In this document: in pieces, positions 1 through 8,182 of the stretch
Layout: each line of letters starts with the position of its first letter
Numbering within the stretch: position 1 is the stretch's first letter
Assembly: GCF_012223425.1 (NCBI RefSeq)
Contig: NZ_CP038799.1
Span: 1,550,001-1,614,000 of the forward strand
Reading direction: 5' to 3'
DNA length: 64,000 nucleotides
Origin: Mycolicibacterium frederiksbergense
GTDB lineage: Bacteria; Actinomycetota; Actinomycetes; Mycobacteriales; Mycobacteriaceae
The notes under the pieces: generated by a model
Databases searched by the model: none
The model's input: the letters and a program-made list of their open reading frames with translations, nothing else
Told to the model about the DNA's origin: nothing
Made by a program: the position numbers and the translations under genes

Positions 1-314
1 GCCCCGATCAGCTGAGCACGTTCGGCAGCCTCCTCGAAGGGCTGCCGCCGAGCCGGCTGGCACCGTTCAAACAGCAGCTGATCGATCCGCTCGAAGAACT
101 CGACCGGGATCGCGGCACTCAGCATGTGCGCACCCTGCGGGTGTTCCTGGCGGCCAACGGATCTCTCATCGATACCGCCCGTGAGCTGTTCCTGCACAGC
201 AATACCGTGCGGCACCGGCTGGCCCGGATCGGCCAGATCACCGGCCGTAATCCGCTCGACTTCGAGGATCAGGCGGCCTTCACGATCGGCCTACGGGCAG
301 CGGATCGACTTTAG
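1..314 (+). CDS. PucR-family transcriptional regulator, C-terminal end (partial)
   Basis: The reading frame is open from base 3 and stops at TAG 312-314, so only the last ~104 residues are in the window. The tail contains a helix-turn-helix of the PucR C-terminal type: the stretch LFLHSNTVRHRLARI, preceded by VFLAANGSLIDTARE and followed by FEDQAAFTIGLRA. PucR-type regulators usually carry an N-terminal sensor region and this HTH at the extreme C-terminus; the sensor part is missing here, so the ligand cannot be inferred. It may or may not regulate the exporter genes that begin 23 bases downstream. Confidence 0.85.
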   Translation, partial: PDQLSTFGSLLEGLPPSRLAPFKQQLIDPLEELDRDRGTQHVRTLRVFLAANGSLIDTARELFLHSNTVRHRLARIGQITGRNPLDFEDQAAFTIGLRAADRL

Positions 315-329
315 GTTAGGCATGCCATA
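311..329 (+). promoter_or_regulatory. Candidate IdeR/DtxR iron box (strong left half)
   Basis: TTAGGTTAGGC at 311-321 matches all 11 left-hand positions of the remembered mycobacterial iron box TTAGGTTAGGCTAACCTAA. The right half is poor, giving about 14/19 overall. The site overlaps the stop of the upstream regulator and ends 8 bases before the GTG start of the ABC ATPase, so a bound repressor would block the exporter operon. This is an inference from sequence similarity only. Confidence 0.45.
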
Positions 330-337
330 CTCGGCCG

Positions 338-1273
338 GTGCCGGAGTATGCGATCGAACTGGACGACATCACCAAGTCCTTCGGGGAAAAACAGGCCCTG
401 AGCGGCGTGACGTTCCGCATGCCGGCCGGCACCGTGCTCGGGGTGCTCGGGCCCAACGGCGCGGGCAAGACCACCACCATCAACGTGCTGTCCACGCTGA
501 TCCGGCCGACCTCCGGATCGGCGAAGGTCGCCGGCTACGACGTCGTCACCCAGGCCGCCCAGGTGCGCAAGAGCATCGGGCTCACCGGCCAGTACGCCGC
601 GATCGACGAGATGCTGACCGGCCGGGAGAACCTGGTGCTGTTCGGCGAACTCAACGGGCTGACCCGCGCGCAGGCCCGCGCCCGCGCCGACGAACTGCTC
701 GAGGCGTTCAGCCTGACCGAGGCCGGCGGGCGCCGGGTCGGCACCTACTCCGGCGGGATGCGCCGCCGCGCCGATATCGCCTGCGGGCTGGTCGCCGAGC
801 CCGCGGTGGTGTTCCTGGATGAGCCGACGACCGGGCTGGATCCGCGCAGCCGGCGCGAGGTCTGGGATCTGGTGAGCTCGCTGACCGGCCGCGGCACCAG
901 CGTGCTGCTGACCACCCAGTACCTCGACGAGGCGGATGCGCTGTCGGATTCGATCGTCGTCATCGATCACGGCAGGGTGATCGCCGAGGGCACCGCCGAC
1001 GAACTCAAGGAACGTGTCGGCGGCAGCTTCTGCCAGGTGACACCGGTACACACCGCCGACGGGCCGCGCATAGCGCAAGCACTGTCCGGACTCGGGGACG
1101 TCAGCACGGACCCGGACACCGGGGCACTGTCGATTCCGGCACCGGGCGGCCTGAGCACGCTCAGCGAGGTGTTCCGCCGGCTCGAGGCACTCGATATCGA
1201 GGTCGGTGACATCGCGCTGCGCAAACCCTCGCTGGACGAGGTGTTTTTCACCCTGACGGCCCCGGCGCCGTGA
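338..1273 (+). CDS. ABC exporter ATP-binding protein, DrrA-like
   Basis: A 311-residue ATPase of the daunorubicin-resistance (DrrA) type that powers export across the inner membrane with the two permeases encoded next. Visible motifs are Walker A GPNGAGKTT (about residue 40), the signature YSGGMRRR, Walker B VVFLDEPTTGLDP and a switch region ending TTQYLDEAD. A C-terminal extension of about 100 residues is usual for this subfamily. The GTG start at 338 gives the family's usual N-terminus (AIELDDITKSFG). The stop overlaps the next gene's start (GTGA), so translation is probably coupled. The substrate is unknown. A candidate iron box immediately upstream hints at iron regulation. Confidence 0.93.
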   Translation: MPEYAIELDDITKSFGEKQALSGVTFRMPAGTVLGVLGPNGAGKTTTINVLSTLIRPTSGSAKVAGYDVVTQAAQVRKSIGLTGQYAAIDEMLTGRENLVLFGELNGLTRAQARARADELLEAFSLTEAGGRRVGTYSGGMRRRADIACGLVAEPAVVFLDEPTTGLDPRSRREVWDLVSSLTGRGTSVLLTTQYLDEADALSDSIVVIDHGRVIAEGTADELKERVGGSFCQVTPVHTADGPRIAQALSGLGDVSTDPDTGALSIPAPGGLSTLSEVFRRLEALDIEVGDIALRKPSLDEVFFTLTAPAP

Positions 1274-2001
1274 CCGCACTCGGCGCGCTGACCCGGCGGT
1301 CGGTGCTCGGCACCCTGCGCGGCGGTGACCTGGTGTTCGCCGTCGGCGGGCCGATCGCATTCTTCGTGTGCTTCGACATCACCCTGCGCAATGTCATCGA
1401 CACCGGCACCATGAGCTACGCCCAGTACATCCTGCCGGTCATCGTGGTGCAGGCGATGATCTTCACCGCCATGACCACCGCCGACCGGGCAGCGCGAGAC
1501 AACCTGAGCGGTATGGGTATTCGGATGCGCTCACTGCCGATCACCGCGCTGGCACCGGTGACCGCCCGGATGCTCTCGGCGCTGGTGCGGGCAGGCGCGG
1601 CGATGGTGGGCGCGGTCGTCATCGGATATCTGTTCGGCTTCCGGTTCTCCGGCGGTGTGGGCGCGGTGGCTGTCTTCGTGGGACTCGCGCTGCTGCTGTC
1701 GCTGGCGTTGTCGCTGGGCGCGGACGCCCTGGGATCACTGGCCGGCAGCACCGAGGAGGCCGGCCAGACCCTGTTGATCCCGCAACTGCTGCTGGTGATG
1801 CTGTCCACCGGAATCGCTCCGGCGGAGGCGTTCCCGTCCTGGCTGGGACCGTTCGTGCGGCACCAGCCGGTGTCGGTGATCGCCGAGACATTGCGGGGGC
1901 TGGCCATCGGCGAGTACCGCCACCTCGCGCTCAGCCTCACCTGGTGTGCCGGGCTGTTGGTGGCGTTCGGCGCGATCGCGGTCCGGATGCAAGGCCGATG
2001 A
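1270..2001 (+). CDS. ABC-2 type exporter permease (DrrB-like)
   Basis: A 243-residue integral membrane protein of the ABC-2 type with about six hydrophobic segments. The GTG start overlaps the ATPase stop by four bases. The segment STGIAPAEAFPSWLGPFVRHQPVS matches the conserved region before the last membrane helices of DrrB-like permeases (given here as STGIAPAEAF then FVRHQPVS). It forms a heteromeric exporter with the ATPase and the next permease. Its stop overlaps the start of that permease (ATGA). Confidence 0.9.
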   Translation: MTALGALTRRSVLGTLRGGDLVFAVGGPIAFFVCFDITLRNVIDTGTMSYAQYILPVIVVQAMIFTAMTTADRAARDNLSGMGIRMRSLPITALAPVTARMLSALVRAGAAMVGAVVIGYLFGFRFSGGVGAVAVFVGLALLLSLALSLGADALGSLAGSTEEAGQTLLIPQLLLVMLSTGIAPAEAFPSWLGPFVRHQPVSVIAETLRGLAIGEYRHLALSLTWCAGLLVAFGAIAVRMQGR

Positions 2002-2019
2002 GCGCCTGCGCGAAGAGCA
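1996..2019 (+). repeat. Dispersed 24-bp junction repeat, copy 1
   Basis: This 24-bp sequence matches 23 of 24 bases at 23680-23703. Here it carries the ATGA stop/start overlap between the two permease genes and encodes the N-terminus MSACAKSN of the second. The other copy lies at the end of a response-regulator gene, just before its kinase gene. Both contain ATGA followed by GCGCC and GCGCGAAGAGCA. Confidence 0.6.
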
Positions 2020-2798
2020 ACGGATCCAGTGCCGTCGCGTTGTTGCGCCAGAGCCGCCTGCAGGCCCGCCGGCTGCTGCTGGGCTGGCAACGCGCCCCGG
2101 TCGTGTTGATCCAGTCGCTGATTTTTCCCACCTTCCTGCTGATCGTCTACAAGCAGGTCATCGGCGAATCGGTGCTGCACCTGACCGGCGGGAACAGCCT
2201 GTACGGCCTGGTACCGATGTGCGCGATCGCCGGGGCCCTGTTCGGCGCGATGGGCACCGGCGCGGCCATCCCCGACGAACGTGAGTCCGGTCTGCTCAGC
2301 AGACTGTGGGCACTGCCCGTGCACCGGGCCAGCGCGCTCACCGGCAGACTGCTCGCCGAGGGAACCCGGGCCTTCGTCGGCACCCTGGTGATCACCGCCG
2401 TCGGCGTCGCGATGGGCCTGCGCTTCGGCCAGGGTTGGCCGGCCGCACTCGCTTTCGTGGCGATCCCGGTGTTCATGGTGGTCGGGTTCGCCGCCGTCAT
2501 CGTGGCCGTCGCCGTGCAGTCGAACGGGAAGAACATCATCACCGGCCTGTCCACGGTGTGCTTCCTGCTGTTGTTCTTCAACTCCGGCATGGTGCCGGTC
2601 GACGTGTTCCCGCACTGGCTCGAACCCGTGGTGCGGGCCCAGCCGATGTCCCCCGCGATCGAAGCGATGCGAGGACTGGCCGCCGGCGGGCCGATCCTGT
2701 GGCCCGTGCTGCAGTCCTCGGCGTGGGTCATCGGGTTGCTGGCGGTGTTCGGACCCATCGCGGTGCGCGGCTACCGTGTCGCGGCCGAATCCGCCTGA
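1998..2798 (+). CDS. ABC-2 type exporter permease, second subunit (DrrC-like)
   Basis: A 266-residue multi-helix permease. The frame is open further upstream, but the ATG at 1998 overlaps the previous stop (ATGA) and gives a normal-length subunit. Conserved features include LIFPTFLLIVYKQVIG near the N-terminus and FFNSGMVPVDVFPHWLEPVV with QPMSPAIEAMRGL near the C-terminus. It is paralogous to the first permease, as in DrrABC-type exporters. The first ~10 residues are encoded by a repeat that recurs elsewhere in the window, so they may not be ancestral sequence. Confidence 0.9.
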   Translation: MSACAKSNGSSAVALLRQSRLQARRLLLGWQRAPVVLIQSLIFPTFLLIVYKQVIGESVLHLTGGNSLYGLVPMCAIAGALFGAMGTGAAIPDERESGLLSRLWALPVHRASALTGRLLAEGTRAFVGTLVITAVGVAMGLRFGQGWPAALAFVAIPVFMVVGFAAVIVAVAVQSNGKNIITGLSTVCFLLLFFNSGMVPVDVFPHWLEPVVRAQPMSPAIEAMRGLAAGGPILWPVLQSSAWVIGLLAVFGPIAVRGYRVAAESA

Positions 2799-2817
2799 CC
2801 CGTGCTAAACACGTCAT

Positions 2818-3189
2818 ATGGAGATCCTGGCCAGCCGGATGCTGATACGGCCGGCCGACTACCCGGCGTCCGTTGAGTTCTACCGCGACCGGATCGGCCT
2901 GGCCATCGCCCGCGAATACGGCGGTGGCACCGTCTTTTACGCCGGACAGTCGCTGATCGAGCTGGCCGGGCACGGCGAGCCCTCGGCGGGCGGGACTCTT
3001 TGGCTGCAGGTGCGCGACGTCTACGCCGCCCAGACCGAGCTGACCGGCCGGGGTGTGCCGATCGCGCGGGCCGCCGCCGAAGAGCCCTGGGGTTTACACG
3101 AGATGCACGTCGCCGATCCCGACGGTGTCACGTTGATCTTCGTCCAGGTCCCCGACACGCATCCGCTGCGCCGCGACACCAGGGACTGA
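2818..3189 (+). CDS. VOC / glyoxalase-bleomycin resistance family protein
   Basis: A 123-residue single-module VOC-fold protein beginning 19 bases after the permease and ending 3 bases before the TetR gene, so it belongs to the exporter operon. The C-terminal part GLHEMHVADPDGVTLIFVQ is typical of VOC domains, with His and Asp/Glu at metal-ligand positions. Members range from dioxygenases and isomerases to drug-binding proteins. Its place beside a drug-type exporter suggests binding or modification of the exported compound, which is inference only. Confidence 0.82.
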   Translation: MEILASRMLIRPADYPASVEFYRDRIGLAIAREYGGGTVFYAGQSLIELAGHGEPSAGGTLWLQVRDVYAAQTELTGRGVPIARAAAEEPWGLHEMHVADPDGVTLIFVQVPDTHPLRRDTRD

Positions 3190-3192
3190 CGC

Positions 3193-3765
3193 ATGGCCAA
3201 ATCCGTGTTGGGGCGCGGCACTGCCCGCGCCCGCGTGCTGGAGGCCGCGCTGGCGCAGTTCGCCGAGCACGGTGTCAGCGGCACCACCCTGCAGATGATC
3301 GCCGACAGCATCGGCGTGGGTAAGGCGTCGGTCTACTACCAGTTCCACTCCAAAGAGGAGATCGTGGCGGCCGCCGCGCAACCGATGTTCGACGACATGG
3401 CGCGCGTGGTGACGATCGCCGAGGCGGTGCCCGACCCCGAGACCCGGCGCGAGATCACCATCAGCGGTTTCATCGAGTTCAGCGTGCGGCACCGGCGGCT
3501 GGCCGCGGTGCTGGCCGGCGACCCGGTGCTGGAGAGCCTCGTGCAGTCCCGCGAGGATCTCACCGATATCGTCGACCGCTTCACGAACCTACTGCTCGGC
3601 GGTGGGCACGGCCCGGCGGGCCGGGTCGTCATCTCGATGGTCACCAACGGCATCTTCGCCGCGGTCACCGACAAGTCGTTGGACGATGTCAGCGACGAGG
3701 ACCTGCACCGCACGCTGCTGGAGGTGGCGCAGCAGTTGACGCGCACATCCTCCTACTTCGAATGA
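3193..3765 (+). CDS. TetR/AcrR-family transcriptional regulator
   Basis: A 190-residue TetR-type regulator. The N-terminal HTH spans roughly residues 12-58, with turn and recognition-helix sequence TLQMIADSIGVGKASVYYQF. It is the last gene of the ABC-exporter/VOC unit (3-base gap), suggesting it represses that unit in response to the exported compound. The recognition region is nearly the same as that of the second TetR at 8183-8827 (LQMIADRIGVGKAAVYYQF), so the two may share operators. The C-terminal ligand domains have diverged. Confidence 0.92.
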   Translation: MAKSVLGRGTARARVLEAALAQFAEHGVSGTTLQMIADSIGVGKASVYYQFHSKEEIVAAAAQPMFDDMARVVTIAEAVPDPETRREITISGFIEFSVRHRRLAAVLAGDPVLESLVQSREDLTDIVDRFTNLLLGGGHGPAGRVVISMVTNGIFAAVTDKSLDDVSDEDLHRTLLEVAQQLTRTSSYFE

Positions 3766-3772
3766 GCCCGCC

Positions 3773-4216
3773 CTACCAGGTCCAGACGCCGGGATCGCTG
3801 GGCGGATAACTCGCGCACTTCTTCGTGCCGTGCGCGACGACACCCTTGTTGTTGAAGAACAACTTGGCCCAGTTCGGCCAGTTCCAGGCCAGCTGTTCGT
3901 AGAACGCGTTGGTGGCGGTGTCCTCGGAGTACTGGCGCCGGCCCGCATAGTCCATGGAGAAGAACCAGGTGATGCGATCCCGCGCCCACCGCTGCACGTC
4001 GGGGGACTTGTTGTTGTAGTCGATCATGTAGCGCTCGTAGTACACCGGATTGGTGTCGCGGACCGCGGCCATGTACTGGTCCACGGTGCAGGTGGTCTTG
4101 AGCATGTTGCTCGGGATCGGATACTCGTCGGTGGCATCGGCGGCGGCGATGCCCGGCGTGGCCAGCAGTGCCGCGACGGCACCTGCGGCGGCGATGAATC
4201 GGTTGCGGCGGATCAC
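3773..4216 (-). CDS. Secreted Rv0455c-like protein (probable siderophore-secretion factor)
   Basis: A 147-residue exported protein starting at GTG 4216, with AAAGGA upstream as ribosome site. The signal peptide ends near ATPGIAAADA. The mature part has two cysteines, one in LKTTCTVDQYMAAVRD near the N-terminus and one in GTKKCASYPPSD near the C-terminus. It also has the conserved block VYYERYMIDYNN and FFNNKGVVAHGTKK. From memory this matches M. tuberculosis Rv0455c, a periplasmic protein cinched by a disulfide and needed for siderophore secretion with MmpL4/5. Its position beside an MmpL4-type gene supports the same role. Confidence 0.85.
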   Translation of the reverse strand: MIRRNRFIAAAGAVAALLATPGIAAADATDEYPIPSNMLKTTCTVDQYMAAVRDTNPVYYERYMIDYNNKSPDVQRWARDRITWFFSMDYAGRRQYSEDTATNAFYEQLAWNWPNWAKLFFNNKGVVAHGTKKCASYPPSDPGVWTW

Positions 4217-4227
4217 GTTCGGTCCTT

Positions 4228-4560
4228 TCAACGTCGGTCGGCGGCGCGTTGCAATGCGGGCGCCTGTTCGGGGCAGTAGAGCGGGATCGCTCCGCCGACG
4301 AACTGCCAGGCCTGATCCGTCGTGGCCCCCCGGTTCAGTTGTTCGTGGACGAACTCCGCCGAGGCAAAGGCGTCCGCATCGTGCCCGTTGTTCAAACGCT
4401 TGCACATCAGCTTGGCTATCCAGGCGTTGAAGTCCTTCTGGCCATAGATCCCGTAGTCGTGCAACTGATCTGCAAACGCTTCATCGCGGTCGGCCTGCGC
4501 CACCGGTGCGGTCGCGACGGCCAGTGCCGCGACGCACCCGGCGATGGCCGACTTCATCAT
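4228..4560 (-). CDS. DUF732 secreted small protein
   Basis: A DUF732-type exported protein of ~110 residues with a signal peptide ending APVAQA. The mature part has the family layout: DEAFADQLHDYGI, then a Cys in AKLMCKRLNNG, then FVGGAIPLYCPEQAP with the second Cys. I chose ATG 4560 because GAGG sits about seven bases before it. An earlier in-frame ATG at 4570-4572 overlaps the MmpL stop (TGATG) and is also possible, so translation is likely coupled to mmpL. The function of DUF732 is unknown. The two cysteines suggest a disulfide outside the membrane. Confidence 0.85.
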   Translation of the reverse strand: MMKSAIAGCVAALAVATAPVAQADRDEAFADQLHDYGIYGQKDFNAWIAKLMCKRLNNGHDADAFASAEFVHEQLNRGATTDQAWQFVGGAIPLYCPEQAPALQRAADRR

Positions 4561-4571
4561 CGAAAACCTCA

Positions 4572-7469
4572 TCACACCAACGCATCCTGTGGTCGACGCT
4601 GAATCGGCGGCCAGGCTTGCGGTTTCGGCCGCTGGCGCACATGTTGGGGCCACCAGAACCACTTGCCGAGCAAGGCGGCGATAGAAGGTGTCATGAACGA
4701 GCGGATCACCAGGGTGTCGAACAGCAGACCGAGACCGATCGTGGTGCCGACCTGACCCATGATCGTCAGATCGCTGACGGCCATCACCATCATGGTGAAG
4801 GCGAACACCATGCCTGCCGCGGTGACGGTGGAACCACTGCCACCCATGGCCCGGATCATGCCGGTGTTCAGCCCCGCATGTATTTCTTCCTTCATGCGGG
4901 AGACCACCAGCAGGTTGTAGTCCGCGCCCACCGCAAGCAGGATGATCACCGCCATCGGTAACACCATCCAGTGCAACTCGATTCCGAGCAGGTGCTGCCA
5001 GAGCAGCACCGAGACACCGAAGGACGCACCCAGCGAAAGCACCACCGTGCCGACGATCACCGCTGCCGCGACGATCGCCCTGGTGAGAATCAGCATGATC
5101 AGGAAGATCAGACCGATCGCGGCGATCCCGGCGATGATCAGGTCGTACTGCGTCCCGTCGGCCATGTCCTTGAAGGTGGATGCGGTACCGCCCATGTAGA
5201 TCGTCGAGCCCTCCAGCGGGGTGCCCTTGATAGCGTTCTTGGCCGCGGTCTTGACCGGATCGATCCGCTCGATACCCTCGGCGGACATCGGATCGCCCTC
5301 ATGGTTGATCATGAATCGCACCGCGTGTCCGTCCGGCGACAGGAACTGCTCCAATCCCTTTGCGAAATCGGGATTGTCGAACGCCTCGGCCGGCAGATAG
5401 AACGAGTCGTCGTTCATCGCATCGTTGAAGGCCTTGCCCATCTCGGTCGACGTCTCCGACATGATGCGCTGCTGCTCCTGCATACCCTGCTGGGTCTGCT
5501 GCATGGTCTGCATCATCTCTTTCATGTTGACCATGGTCTGCTTCATCTCGGGCATGATCGCAATCATCTGCGGCATCAGTTCGTTGAGCCGATGCATCTG
5601 CGGCATCATGTCGTTCATGTTGGTGGTCATCACATCGATGCCGTCGAGCACGTCGAAGACGGACCGAATGGACCAGCACATCGGGATGTTGTAGCAATGC
5701 GGTTCCCAGTAGAGGTAGTTGCGCATCGGCCGGAAGAAGTCGTCGAAATTGGCGATGCTGTCCCGCATGTCCTCGATGTCACCGACCATGAGGTCCATCG
5801 AGGACACCATCTTGGACGTGGTGTCGGCCATCTCCTCGGTGATCGTCTGCATCTTGTCCATGCTTGCGATGGTCCGGTCCATGTCCGCCACCTGATTGGT
5901 CATGTCGGCGGTGCGGTCGGAATTGTACTTCTCGTTCAACCGCTGCAGCGTGCTGTTCTGACTGATCATGTATGGGATCGAGGTGTTCTCGATCGGCGTG
6001 CCGTCTGGCCGGGTGATGGTCTGCACCCGGCCGATACCGTCGACCTGGAAGATGGCCTTGGCGATCTTCTCGATGACCAGGAAGTCGGCTGGGTTCCGCA
6101 GATCCCGATCACTCTCGATCATCAGGATCTCCGGGTTCAGCCGGGCCGGTGAGAAATGGCGTTCTGCCGCCGCATAACCCTGGTTGGCACTGATGTCATC
6201 CGGTAGGTACAACCTGTCGTTGTAGCTGGTCTTGTAACCCGGCAGAGCCAGCAGACCGATCAACGAGACGGCGATCGAGGAAATCAGGATCGCACCGGGC
6301 CAGCGCACCACCGCGGCCCCGACCTTGCGCCAACCCCGCACGCGCCCGGCACGTTTGGGATCCAGGAAGCGCGCGCCCACGGTGACCATGGCCGGCCCGA
6401 AGGTCATGGCCGTGACGATCAGCACCAGCATGCCGACGGCCAGTGGCACACCGAGGGTCTGAAAGTACGGCAACCGGGTAAAACTCAGGCAGAAGGTGGC
6501 GCTTGCGATGGTCAGACCGGAGCCGACGATCACGTGCGCGGTTCCACCGAACATGGTGTAGTACGCCTGTTCTCGATCCTCGCCGGCGCTCCTGGCCTCC
6601 TGATATCGGCCGATGAGGAAGATCGCATAGTCCACCGATATCGCGATGGCGAGCGTGACCAGCAGACCGGTGGCAAACGTCGAGAGACCAATGATCTCGT
6701 AATAGCCGAGCGCGGCCACCGCGCCTCGCACGGTCAGTAGGCTGACCGCGACCATCACGATCATCATCACCATCGTCATGAACGAGCGGTAGATGATGAG
6801 CAACATGGTGATGATGACCACGAAGGTCAACGCCTCGATCAACCGCATACTGCCGTGGCTGGCCTCGGTCTGCTCGGCCGTCATCGCTGCGGAGCCGGTG
6901 ACAAAGACCTCGACTCCCGGAGGCGCCGCCACGCTGTGCACGATGTTCTTCACGGCTTCAATGGACTCCAGCGACAGCGCCTCGCCCTGGTTGCCGGCCA
7001 GGTTTGCCGAGACGTAGACGGCCTTACCGTCCCCGCTCTGCACACCGGATGCGGTAAGCGGATCGCTCCACAAGTCTTGAACGTGCTCAACGTGTTTGGT
7101 GTCCGCGCGCAGCTTTTCGATCAACTCCGAATAGTAGCGACGAGAATCGTCACCAAGCTTGTCCTTGCCCTCCAGCACGATCATCACCGAGCTGTTGGAC
7201 TCGTATTCGTCGAAGACGCGGCCGATGTGCTCGGTGGCGATGACGGCCGGCGCCTCTTTCGGGCTCATTGAGACCGACCGCATCTCACCGACCGCTTCCA
7301 GCTGCGGGACGGCAACGTTCAGTAGGACCGCAATGGCGATCCAGCCCAGGATGAAGGGGATGGCCAACTTTCGGAACAGCCGCGCGATCCTGCCGAAATG
7401 GGCGGTTTCGTGTGCAGCGGGCACGACGGCGATGGGCCCGGTGGGCGCATCCGCACTATGCGCGCTCAT
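4572..7469 (-). CDS. mmpL: MmpL-family RND transporter, MmpL4/5 clade
   Basis: About 965 residues with 12 predicted membrane segments in the MmpL arrangement. Proton-relay Asp-Tyr pairs are visible in [14 protein letters not shown] and [16 protein letters not shown]. The periplasmic loop has blocks shared with M. tuberculosis MmpL4 as I remember it, such as [12 protein letters not shown] and [12 protein letters not shown]. It also has a long methionine-rich coiled coil (roughly residues 490-690). The frame extends upstream into a tandem repeat, but ATG 7467-7469 preceded by GAGGGG is the credible start, giving MSAHSADAP. MmpL4/5 with MmpS4/5 export siderophores and some drugs. The linked Rv0455c-like gene supports siderophore export. 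Confidence 0.93.
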   Translation of the reverse strand: MSAHSADAPTGPIAVVPAAHETAHFGRIARLFRKLAIPFILGWIAIAVLLNVAVPQLEAVGEMRSVSMSPKEAPAVIATEHIGRVFDEYESNSSVMIVLEGKDKLGDDSRRYYSELIEKLRADTKHVEHVQDLWSDPLTASGVQSGDGKAVYVSANLAGNQGEALSLESIEAVKNIVHSVAAPPGVEVFVTGSAAMTAEQTEASHGSMRLIEALTFVVIITMLLIIYRSFMTMVMMIVMVAVSLLTVRGAVAALGYYEIIGLSTFATGLLVTLAIAISVDYAIFLIGRYQEARSAGEDREQAYYTMFGGTAHVIVGSGLTIASATFCLSFTRLPYFQTLGVPLAVGMLVLIVTAMTFGPAMVTVGARFLDPKRAGRVRGWRKVGAAVVRWPGAILISSIAVSLIGLLALPGYKTSYNDRLYLPDDISANQGYAAAERHFSPARLNPEILMIESDRDLRNPADFLVIEKIAKAIFQVDGIGRVQTITRPDGTPIENTSIPYMISQNSTLQRLNEKYNSDRTADMTNQVADMDRTIASMDKMQTITEEMADTTSKMVSSMDLMVGDIEDMRDSIANFDDFFRPMRNYLYWEPHCYNIPMCWSIRSVFDVLDGIDVMTTNMNDMMPQMHRLNELMPQMIAIMPEMKQTMVNMKEMMQTMQQTQQGMQEQQRIMSETSTEMGKAFNDAMNDDSFYLPAEAFDNPDFAKGLEQFLSPDGHAVRFMINHEGDPMSAEGIERIDPVKTAAKNAIKGTPLEGSTIYMGGTASTFKDMADGTQYDLIIAGIAAIGLIFLIMLILTRAIVAAAVIVGTVVLSLGASFGVSVLLWQHLLGIELHWMVLPMAVIILLAVGADYNLLVVSRMKEEIHAGLNTGMIRAMGGSGSTVTAAGMVFAFTMMVMAVSDLTIMGQVGTTIGLGLLFDTLVIRSFMTPSIAALLGKWFWWPQHVRQRPKPQAWPPIQRRPQDALV

Positions 7470-7534
7470 GCGATCCCCTCGCAGGCTCGGGTCTCGCATG
7501 TCACCCGTCGATTCGCTCCGCAAGCCTCGCTCAT
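7466..7534 (-). CDS. 22-codon linker ORF, second copy, inside the tandem repeat
   Basis: ATG 7532-7534 to TGA 7466-7468 encodes 22 residues, starting [10 protein letters not shown] and ending ACEGIA. Its start overlaps the stop of the first linker ORF and its stop overlaps the mmpL start, both as ATGA. A Shine-Dalgarno-like GAGGGGG lies just upstream (7539-7545). Whether the peptide is made or acts as a re-initiation relay is unknown. Confidence 0.4.
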   Translation of the reverse strand: MSEACGANRRVTCETRACEGIA

Positions 7535-7596
7535 GCGACCCCCTCGCAGGCTCGGGTCTCGCATGTCACCCGTCGATTCGCTCCGCAAGCCTCGCT
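7467..7596 (-). repeat. Two-copy 65-bp tandem repeat at the mmpS-mmpL junction (MIRU-like)
   Basis: Copies are at 7467-7531 and 7532-7596 and differ at one base. Read on the minus strand, each unit opens with ATGAGCGAGGCTTGC and closes with GAGGGG(G/A)TCGC followed by the ATGA of the next unit. The element sits exactly between the mmpS stop and the mmpL start and preserves the overlapping stop/start architecture. Placement and orientation resemble MIRU elements of M. tuberculosis. A 15-bp core (CCCGTCGATTCGCTC on +) is 14/15 identical to a repeat seen at about 30.7, 33.1 and 56.4 kb. Confidence 0.9.
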
Positions 7597-7599
7597 CAT
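7531..7599 (-). CDS. 22-codon linker ORF, first copy, inside the tandem repeat
   Basis: ATG 7597-7599 overlaps the mmpS stop (TGA 7596-7598), and its own TGA 7531-7533 overlaps the start of the second copy. It encodes 22 residues beginning [10 protein letters not shown] and ending ACEGVA. No clear ribosome site precedes it, so translation would depend on coupling from mmpS. Coding status is uncertain. Confidence 0.4.
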   Translation of the reverse strand: MSEACGANRRVTCETRACEGVA

Positions 7600-8024
7600 G
7601 CCGACTTCACGATGCAGAAGGTCTGGACGTTGGTGCCGCTGGTGCTGCGCTCATCCTTGGTCTCCCCGTCGACGAGCACCCGACAACCCAGGAAGCTGGT
7701 CTTGCCCTGGGCGACGATGTTGGCCGCGGCCGAGGGTTCGGTCGTCTGCAGCGTGACCGACCACGGCAGGATTGCACCGTCGACGCGCTGCGGTTCACCC
7801 TGCAGGTCCACGTAGTTCACATCCACTGCCGCCCCTTCCGGGCCAAAGATCTCGTAGGTCACTACTTTTGGATCGAACGGCTCAGGGTCGTTGGCGAACT
7901 CGATCGGCGTGACCAGTGGCGGGTCGGATGCGAACATGCCGCGGACGCGGTCCACTGTGAAGCCGGCTACCCCCACCACCACGACGATCACCAGGGGCAG
8001 CCAAGCCCGTTTGAGCAGTTGCAT
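7596..8024 (-). CDS. mmpS: MmpS-family accessory protein (MmpS4/5-like)
   Basis: A 142-residue protein with one N-terminal membrane anchor (PLVIVVVVGVAGFTVD) and a periplasmic beta-rich domain. The MmpS signatures VVTYEIFGPEGAAVDVNYVD and LPWSVTLQT are present, plus two cysteines (FLGCRVLVDG and [10 protein letters not shown]) likely to pair. MmpS proteins are the periplasmic partners of MmpL exporters and stabilise the complex. It is the first gene of the minus-strand operon and diverges from a TetR gene 158 bases away. The stop is followed not by mmpL but by two copies of a 65-bp repeat. Confidence 0.93.
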   Translation of the reverse strand: MQLLKRAWLPLVIVVVVGVAGFTVDRVRGMFASDPPLVTPIEFANDPEPFDPKVVTYEIFGPEGAAVDVNYVDLQGEPQRVDGAILPWSVTLQTTEPSAAANIVAQGKTSFLGCRVLVDGETKDERSTSGTNVQTFCIVKSA

Positions 8025-8182
8025 GTCCGCTTTCCTCCTGCAGTGACGCGCCGGTTGGCTGGTCCGATGAACCCCTCAGCCATCGGTCGCACTCAAGTTA
8101 TACAATCGGCTTACTTCATACAAGCCATACGGCTAAGTGTTGCTCATCACAGTGCGTAACATTGACTAGCCAAAGGGACGAT
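8025..8182. promoter_or_regulatory. Divergent mmpS / tetR control region
   Basis: A 158-bp, comparatively AT-rich gap. It contains GTTATACAAT (a possible -10), an imperfect inverted repeat GGCTT-N9-AAGCC at 8108-8126, and related half-sites ATACAATCGG and ATACAAGCC. The arrangement suits TetR control of both genes. I saw no convincing IdeR box here. Confidence 0.45.

Noticed and set aside
4971..6152. 393-codon plus-strand ORF opposite mmpL
   Set aside because: Antisense shadow of a strongly coding MmpL frame; His/Leu/Arg-rich composition typical of high-GC complement frames, no domain.
8025..8182. IdeR iron box in the mmpS promoter
   Set aside because: Only scattered GGCTAA-like pieces; no half-site comparable to the one at 311-321.
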